In this document: in pieces, positions 51,648-56,548 of the stretch
Layout: each line of letters opens with the position of its first letter
Position numbering within the stretch: the stretch's first letter is position 1
From: JAOUEE01 sp051011595
Lineage (GTDB): Bacteria; Actinomycetota; Acidimicrobiia; Acidimicrobiales; SHLQ01
Direction of reading: 5' to 3'
Assembly (NCBI GenBank): GCA_051011595.1
Contig: JBPCTQ010000377.1
Span: 1 to 56,548, forward strand
DNA: 56,548 nt
The notes under the pieces: generated by a model
Databases searched by the model: none
Told to the model about the DNA's origin: nothing
The model's input: only the letters and a program-made list of their open reading frames with translations
Program-made: the position numbers and the translations under genes

Positions 51648-51932
51648 TCAGCCGTCGATGCGCTCGGATTCCTGGCGTTCGTGGCTCTTGAAGCGACGCC
51701 GCCTCGTGAAGATGTTGAGCCTGGCCCGCGATCGCCCGTTGCGGTGAAATCCCAGGACCTTGGCCGCGCAACCGACACACATCGGTTTGCGGTCTCGTCC
51801 GCGTGGGTAGGCCAAGCACTCGGCGCAGTATTCATGCCCGCATCGGGGACACACACCACGAGCAGGCAGGAACCGGTGCTGGGCGCAGCGGCCACTGAGC
51901 TCGGATTCGTTGGTTCGGTGCAGAAGTCCCAT
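51648..51932 (-). CDS. Small zinc-binding protein with B-box-like cysteine pattern
   Basis: A 94-residue protein on the opposite strand inside the purine cluster. CAQHRFLPARGVCPRCGHEYC followed by CAECL... and CVGCAAKVLGFH gives a C-x2-H...C-x2-C-x4-C-x2-C...C-x2-C pattern that should bind two zinc ions. The basic C-terminus (RSRARLNIFTRRRRFKSHE) could bind nucleic acid or membrane lipid. ATG 51932 is preferred; ATG 51977 is possible. Function unknown. Confidence 0.7.
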   Translation of the reverse strand: MGLLHRTNESELSGRCAQHRFLPARGVCPRCGHEYCAECLAYPRGRDRKPMCVGCAAKVLGFHRNGRSRARLNIFTRRRRFKSHERQESERIDG

Positions 51933-52000
51933 CAGTGCATTCCATCGGCTCGGGTGGGGTCCTCCTTGAGGAACCACGGCTCCGGGTTCGGTGGCCGGTC

Positions 52001-53419
52001 GTGATCACCAACGTGCTGGCCGACCGCTACGCGAGCGCAGCCATGGTCGATCGGTGGTCGGCCGAGGGCAAGATCGTCATGGAACGGCGACTGTGGCTGG
52101 CGGTGTTGCAGGCCCAGGTCGAGCTCGGCGTGTCGGTGCCCGACGGGGTCGTGGCGGCGTACGAAGCAGTGATCGACCAGGTCGACCTCGACAGCATTCG
52201 GCGCCGTGAGGAGCGCACCCGCCACGACGTGAAGGCCCGGATCGAGGAGTTCAGTGCCCTGGCCGGGTTCGAACACGTGCACAAGGGCATGACATCGCGC
52301 GATCTCACCGAGAACGTCGAACAGCTCCAGGTGCGGTCATCGCTCGAGTTGATCCGTGATCGGGCGGTGGCCACCTTGGCTCGGCTGGCCCAGCTGGCGG
52401 TCGACCACGCCCAACAGCCACTCACCGGTCGATCTCACAACGTGGCCGCCCAGGTCACCACCCTGGGCAAGCGGTTCGCCAACACTGCCGAAGAGCTGCT
52501 GCTCGCCACCGAGCGACTCATCGACCTCATCGAGCGGTATCCGCTGCGGGGCATCAAGGGCCCGGTCGGCACCCAACAGGACATGCTCGACCTCTTCGAG
52601 GGCGATGAGGACCGCGTCCTGGCCCTCGAGTCCCGTGTGGCCGACCACCTCGGCTTCTCCCGGGTGCTCGACAGCGTCGGACAGGTGTATCCGCGGTCGC
52701 TCGATCTCGACGTGGTGGCCGCCCTGGTGCAGGCCGCTTCGGCCCCCGCCAGCCTGGCCACGTCCATTCGGTTGATGGTCGGCCACGAGTTGGTCACCGA
52801 GGGCTTCCGCGAGGGTCAGGTCGGTTCATCGGCCATGCCGCACAAGATGAACACCCGCAGCAGCGAGCGCATCAACGGTCTGCACACCATTCTCACCGGC
52901 CACCTCACCATGGCCGCCGGGTTGTCGGGCGATCAATGGAACGAGGGTGACGTGAGCTGCTCGGTCGTGCGGCGGGTCGTGTTGCCCGACGCCTTCTTCG
53001 CCACCGATGGTCTGTTCGAGACCACCCTCACGGTCCTGGCCGACTTCGGCTCCTACCCCGCGGTCATCGATCGTGAGCTGGACCGTTATCTGCCGTTCCT
53101 CGCCACCACCAAGGTGTTGGTGGCCGCGGTGAAGGCCGGCGCCGGTCGTGAGGAAGCGCACGAGGTCATCAAGGAACACGCGGTGGCCGTCGCCCTCGAC
53201 ATGCGAGCCAGCGGACGGGCCGACAACGACCTGGTGGCCCGGCTGGCCGACGACGAACGACTGCAGCTCGATGCGTCGGCGATCGAGGCGGCCATCGGCG
53301 CACCATTGACGCTGGCCGGTCGTTCGGGTGCCCAGGTGAGTGCGGTGGCGGCCCGGGTCGACGAGCTGGTCCGGCGTTTCCCCGAGGCCGCGGCCTACGA
53401 TCCGGCCCCGGTGTTGTGA
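52001..53419 (+). CDS. purB: Adenylosuccinate lyase
   Basis: A 472-residue fumarase/aspartase-superfamily enzyme acting twice in purine synthesis (SAICAR to AICAR, and adenylosuccinate to AMP). The N-terminus NVLADRYASAAMVDRWSAE, KGMTSRDLTENVEQLQ with the catalytic region, GRSHNVAAQ and the signature GSSAMPHKMNTRSSERI are present. GTG 52001 fits the family N-terminus. The stop overlaps a GTG in frame with purC. Confidence 0.96.
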   Translation: MITNVLADRYASAAMVDRWSAEGKIVMERRLWLAVLQAQVELGVSVPDGVVAAYEAVIDQVDLDSIRRREERTRHDVKARIEEFSALAGFEHVHKGMTSRDLTENVEQLQVRSSLELIRDRAVATLARLAQLAVDHAQQPLTGRSHNVAAQVTTLGKRFANTAEELLLATERLIDLIERYPLRGIKGPVGTQQDMLDLFEGDEDRVLALESRVADHLGFSRVLDSVGQVYPRSLDLDVVAALVQAASAPASLATSIRLMVGHELVTEGFREGQVGSSAMPHKMNTRSSERINGLHTILTGHLTMAAGLSGDQWNEGDVSCSVVRRVVLPDAFFATDGLFETTLTVLADFGSYPAVIDRELDRYLPFLATTKVLVAAVKAGAGREEAHEVIKEHAVAVALDMRASGRADNDLVARLADDERLQLDASAIEAAIGAPLTLAGRSGAQVSAVAARVDELVRRFPEAAAYDPAPVL

Positions 53420-53445
53420 TCACCAACGGATCGGAGCAGACAACC

Positions 53446-54330
53446 ATGACGATCGACCTCCCCCACATCTATTCGGGCAAGGTGCGCGACATCTACGACG
53501 CCGGCGACGACCACTTGTTGATGGTGACCTCGGATCGCATCTCGGCTTTCGATGTCGTGATGGCCGAACCCATTGCCAACAAGGGCCGGGTGCTCACCGC
53601 CACGTCGGCATTCTGGTTCGACCATCTCGCCGATGTGGCGCCCAGCCATCTTGTGTCGACCGATGTGGCCGACTTCCCGAGCGGTGCCCGCGACAGCGAC
53701 CTCGCGGGACGGTCGATGCTGGTACGCCGAGCCGACATGTTGCCGGTGGAGTGCATCGTGCGCGGCTACATCACCGGGTCGGCGTGGAAGGAATACGCCC
53801 GCAGCGGCACCATGCACGGGGCCCAGATGCCCACCGACCTCTTGGAGGCATCGGCGCTTCCCGAGCCCGTGTTCACGCCGTCCACCAAGGCCGACGACGG
53901 CGACCACGACGTGAACATCTCCTTCGCCGAGGCCATCGACCTCATCGGCTCGGACATGGCCGAGCGAGCCCGAGCCCTGTCGCTCGAGTTGTACCGGCGG
54001 GGGGCCGAATGGGCTGCCGATCGAGGCATCATCATCGCCGACACCAAGTTCGAGTTGGGTCTGGTCGACGGCGAGCTGGTGGTGGCCGATGAGATGTTGA
54101 CCCCCGACTCGTCGCGGTTCTGGCCGGCCGATCAGTGGGAGCCGGGTGCCACCCCGCCCTCGTTCGACAAGCAGCCGGTCCGTGATCATCTCGATGGCCT
54201 CGAGTGGGACAAGACACCACCACCACCCCCGCTGCCGGCCGACGTGGTCGAGGCCACCAGTGGCCGATACGTCGAGGCCTACGAACGCATCACCGGGCAC
54301 CGTTTCGCTGACTGGCCCGGCGTCGCCTGA
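53446..54330 (+). CDS. purC: SAICAR synthetase
   Basis: A 294-residue phosphoribosylaminoimidazole-succinocarboxamide synthase: HIYSGKVRDIYDAGDDHLLMV (in parts), DRISAFDVVM, PVECIVRGYITGSAWKEY and IIADTKFELG are family motifs. ATG 53446 with GGAG upstream is preferred; a GTG at 53416 overlapping the purB stop (GTGA) would add ten residues and cannot be excluded. Either way purB and purC are co-transcribed. Confidence 0.96.
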   Translation: MTIDLPHIYSGKVRDIYDAGDDHLLMVTSDRISAFDVVMAEPIANKGRVLTATSAFWFDHLADVAPSHLVSTDVADFPSGARDSDLAGRSMLVRRADMLPVECIVRGYITGSAWKEYARSGTMHGAQMPTDLLEASALPEPVFTPSTKADDGDHDVNISFAEAIDLIGSDMAERARALSLELYRRGAEWAADRGIIIADTKFELGLVDGELVVADEMLTPDSSRFWPADQWEPGATPPSFDKQPVRDHLDGLEWDKTPPPPPLPADVVEATSGRYVEAYERITGHRFADWPGVA

Positions 54331-54473
54331 CCCCGTCGAGGCGGCGGCAACCACCCACCTTCGATCGCATCGGCCGACCTCGGCCGGTGTGACCGCAGGG
54401 AACGCCTCGCCGGAGACGAATCGTCCATGGGCGGGTGAGTCACTGCCTGGTGCGGCTGTGGCAGAGTGAGCCG

Positions 54474-54725
54474 GTGAACTACTCCGTCCTCGTCGAAGTC
54501 CAGTTGCGGCCCGGAATCGCCGACCCGCAGGGATCCACCATCGAGCGTTCGTTGTCGGCCCTCGGGTTCGACGGCATCGAGGGTGTTCGGGTGGGCAAGA
54601 GTGTGCGATTCGCCATCGACGCGGCCGACGAGCAGACCGCGCGCACCCAGGTCGACGAGCTGTGCGAACGCTTCCTGACCAACCCGGTCATCGAGGACGC
54701 GGTTGTCACCATCGAGGACACCTGA
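54474..54725 (+). CDS. purS: FGAM synthase subunit PurS
   Basis: An 83-residue small subunit of phosphoribosylformylglycinamidine synthase: YSVLVEVQLRPGIADPQGSTIERSL (in parts), FDGIEGVRVGKSVRF, and the C-terminal LCERFLTNPVIEDAVVTIED. GTG 54474 starts the family-typical N-terminus. The stop shares a base with the purQ start (TGATG). Confidence 0.93.
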   Translation: MNYSVLVEVQLRPGIADPQGSTIERSLSALGFDGIEGVRVGKSVRFAIDAADEQTARTQVDELCERFLTNPVIEDAVVTIEDT

Positions 54726-55399
54726 TGGCCGGGGTCGGGGTGGTGCAGTTCCCGGGAACCAACTGTGAACATGATGCGGTCGAGGCCGTGCGAACGCTGG
54801 GCGGACAAGCCAGCCTGCTCTGGCACGGCGACGACGATCTGGGTGATGTGGCCGCCGTGATTGTCCCCGGTGGTTTCGCCCACGGCGACTATCTGCGGCC
54901 TGGAGCCATCGCCCGGTTTTCACCCGTCATGCAGGCCGTGATGGGGTTCGCCGCTCGGGGTGGCCCGGTGGTGGGTATCTGCAACGGTTTCCAGGTGCTC
55001 ACCGAGGCGGGATTGTTGCCCGGCGCCCTCCAGAAGAACCGCGACCTCAAATTCTTGTGTACCACCGCCGAAGTGGTCGTGGCCTCCACCGATTCGGTTC
55101 TGACGTCGCGTCTCGAACGAGGTGATCGGCTGCAGATTCCCATCAATCATTTCGAGGGCAATTACACCTGTTCAGCCGCCGTTCTCGGCCAGCTGGAATC
55201 TGAAGACCGCGTCATTCTGCGTTATGCCGACAACCCCAACGGGTCCATGGGCGACATTGCCGGCATCTGCAACGAGACGCGCAACGTGGTGGGGCTCATG
55301 CCCCACCCCGAGCGGGCCTGCCATCCGTTGCTGGGCAGCAACGACGGCGCCGGCTTGTTGGGTTCGTTGCTCGATGCCATGGCCACGGTCGGGGTCTGA
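54725..55399 (+). CDS. purQ: FGAM synthase glutaminase subunit PurQ
   Basis: A 224-residue class I glutamine amidotransferase delivering ammonia to PurL. VVQFPGTNCEHDAV starts the protein, PGGFAHGDYLRPG follows, the nucleophile Cys is in VVGICNGFQVLTE, and the His-Glu pair in GLMPHPERA. ATG 54725 overlaps the purS stop. Confidence 0.96.
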   Translation: MAGVGVVQFPGTNCEHDAVEAVRTLGGQASLLWHGDDDLGDVAAVIVPGGFAHGDYLRPGAIARFSPVMQAVMGFAARGGPVVGICNGFQVLTEAGLLPGALQKNRDLKFLCTTAEVVVASTDSVLTSRLERGDRLQIPINHFEGNYTCSAAVLGQLESEDRVILRYADNPNGSMGDIAGICNETRNVVGLMPHPERACHPLLGSNDGAGLLGSLLDAMATVGV

Positions 55400-55415
55400 C
55401 CGTCGCCCTCGGCGA

Positions 55416-55829
55416 TCAGCTGCCCCGGGAGATACCGGCGCTCTTCAGTGTGGCCGCGGGCACGCCGGCTTCTCGCCAGGCGGTGTAGCTGATGCCTTTG
55501 CTCTCGCTGTAGGCCTGGGCCACGGCGACGAACTCGTTCTCGAATTCGGAGATGTCGACACCTTCACTCTTGGCCTCGAGCTCGCTGGTCAGGTCGAGCC
55601 GCTTCTGCAGGAGCTGGACCCGCTTGAGCGGGTCGGCGGTGGCCAGGTCGGCTTCGACGGCGGCCAGTTGCTTCTGGATGCTTTCGGGCGTGCGCTGACG
55701 CCCACGTTTGGGTTTGTGCGCTTCGAGCGCTTCGAGATAACGACGCACAGCTCTGCTCTGGGTCCGCCCCTCAGCCAGAGCAGCTTTGTGTTCGTTGCTC
55801 AAGGATTTGGGTCCACGTTTCTGTGCCAT
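55416..55829 (-). CDS. Small basic coiled-coil protein of unknown function
   Basis: A 137-residue protein opposite to the purine genes. A basic N-terminus (MAQKRGPKSLSNEHKAALAEG) is followed by helices rich in Lys/Arg/Glu (RRYLEALEAHKPKRGRQR), a probable coiled coil (ESIQKQLAAVEADLATADPL, QKRLDLTSELEAK) and a compact C-terminus (SYTAWREAGVPAATLKSAGISRG) that looks like a small DNA-binding helical motif. I do not recognise the family; a nucleoid-associated or regulatory role is a guess. ATG 55829 excludes a non-basic upstream extension. Confidence 0.7.
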   Translation of the reverse strand: MAQKRGPKSLSNEHKAALAEGRTQSRAVRRYLEALEAHKPKRGRQRTPESIQKQLAAVEADLATADPLKRVQLLQKRLDLTSELEAKSEGVDISEFENEFVAVAQAYSESKGISYTAWREAGVPAATLKSAGISRGS

Positions 55830-56043
55830 GGCCCTGTATTGAACGGTATCCACGGACGAACTGCAACCTTCCATACCTGTCAGCTTCTGTGGCCTTCCCA
55901 TAGAAAGTACAGAGCGGGATGGATTGGGCCCCGTCTTATTGGTGCGAGAGCAGCATCATTTGGGGTCAGCCTGCCGGTTGGGCGGCGGAAATCGGCTGCT
56001 TCGCTTCATGGATCCGCAGTGAGACACCAGTACCGGACCGGAC

Positions 56044-56056
56044 TACCGTGCCGTCC
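56044..56056 (+). promoter_or_regulatory. Leaderless -10 box of purL
   Basis: TACCGT (56044-56049) and seven bases precede ATG 56057, so purL probably has its own leaderless transcript separate from purSQ. Confidence 0.55.

Positions 56057-56548
<492 letters not shown>

Overview
The window is one continuous stretch of a high-GC (roughly two-thirds G+C) bacterial chromosome. It carries 53 or so convincing protein genes, three tRNA genes, and no rRNA, CRISPR array, insertion sequence or phage gene that I can see. Gene content points to Actinobacteria, most likely class Acidimicrobiia: an HspR/HAIR-controlled dnaK-grpE-dnaJ-hspR operon with a separately HAIR-controlled clpB, ergothioneine genes, an RskA-type anti-sigma factor, an EtfD-like membrane Fe-S oxidoreductase, PurS plus small PurL, and frequent leaderless promoters of the form TANNNT-N6/7-ATG. 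The taxonomic call is inference from gene families, not from a marker alignment.

Layout. 1-8700: an accessory catabolic cluster. A branched-chain-type substrate-binding lipoprotein diverges from a haloalkane-dehalogenase-like hydrolase. A tightly overlapping six- or seven-gene minus-strand operon (dimeric-barrel protein, second HLD-like hydrolase, unknown protein, GST-like protein, beta-rich protein, metallo-hydrolase, paralogous beta-rich protein) follows, headed by a TetR regulator. The two outward ends of the cluster carry near-identical promoter/operator sequences. 8900-18500: tRNA-Arg, an ECF sigma/anti-sigma pair, tRNA-Ser, small metabolic genes (VOC, SRPBCC, ABM-like, metallo-hydrolase), a family 2 glycoside hydrolase, a TauD-type dioxygenase divergent from a MerR regulator, an NmrA-like SDR and a second tRNA-Ser. 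18500-22600: a membrane GGDEF-EAL protein bracketed by 58-bp direct repeats, a PhnZ-like HD protein and dCTP deaminase.

22600-32000: a surface-glycan locus with four different P-loop sulfotransferase domains and a 1268-residue three-part glycosyltransferase. Four of its genes form an overlapping operon; a degenerate receiver protein and a divergent sulfotransferase lie at its upstream end. 32000-38300: EtfD-like protein, a winged-helix regulator with a pseudo-receiver, Amt ammonium transporter with a strong terminator, a small membrane protein, an unexplained hairpin-rich intergenic region, and gpmA. 38400-47600: heat-shock operon dnaK-grpE-dnaJ-hspR, egtB-egtD, and clpB. 47700-56548: a secreted Thr/Pro-rich protein, then de novo purine genes purA-purD-purE, purB-purC, purS-purQ and the beginning of purL, interrupted by two opposite-strand small genes.

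How the genes work together: translational coupling (ATGA, GTGA, TGATG overlaps) joins most operons. The chaperone genes form one HspR regulon. The purine genes cover most steps from phosphoribosylamine onward. The first 8.7 kb and the sulfotransferase/glycosyltransferase block are the two accessory systems for which I know no characterised equivalent.
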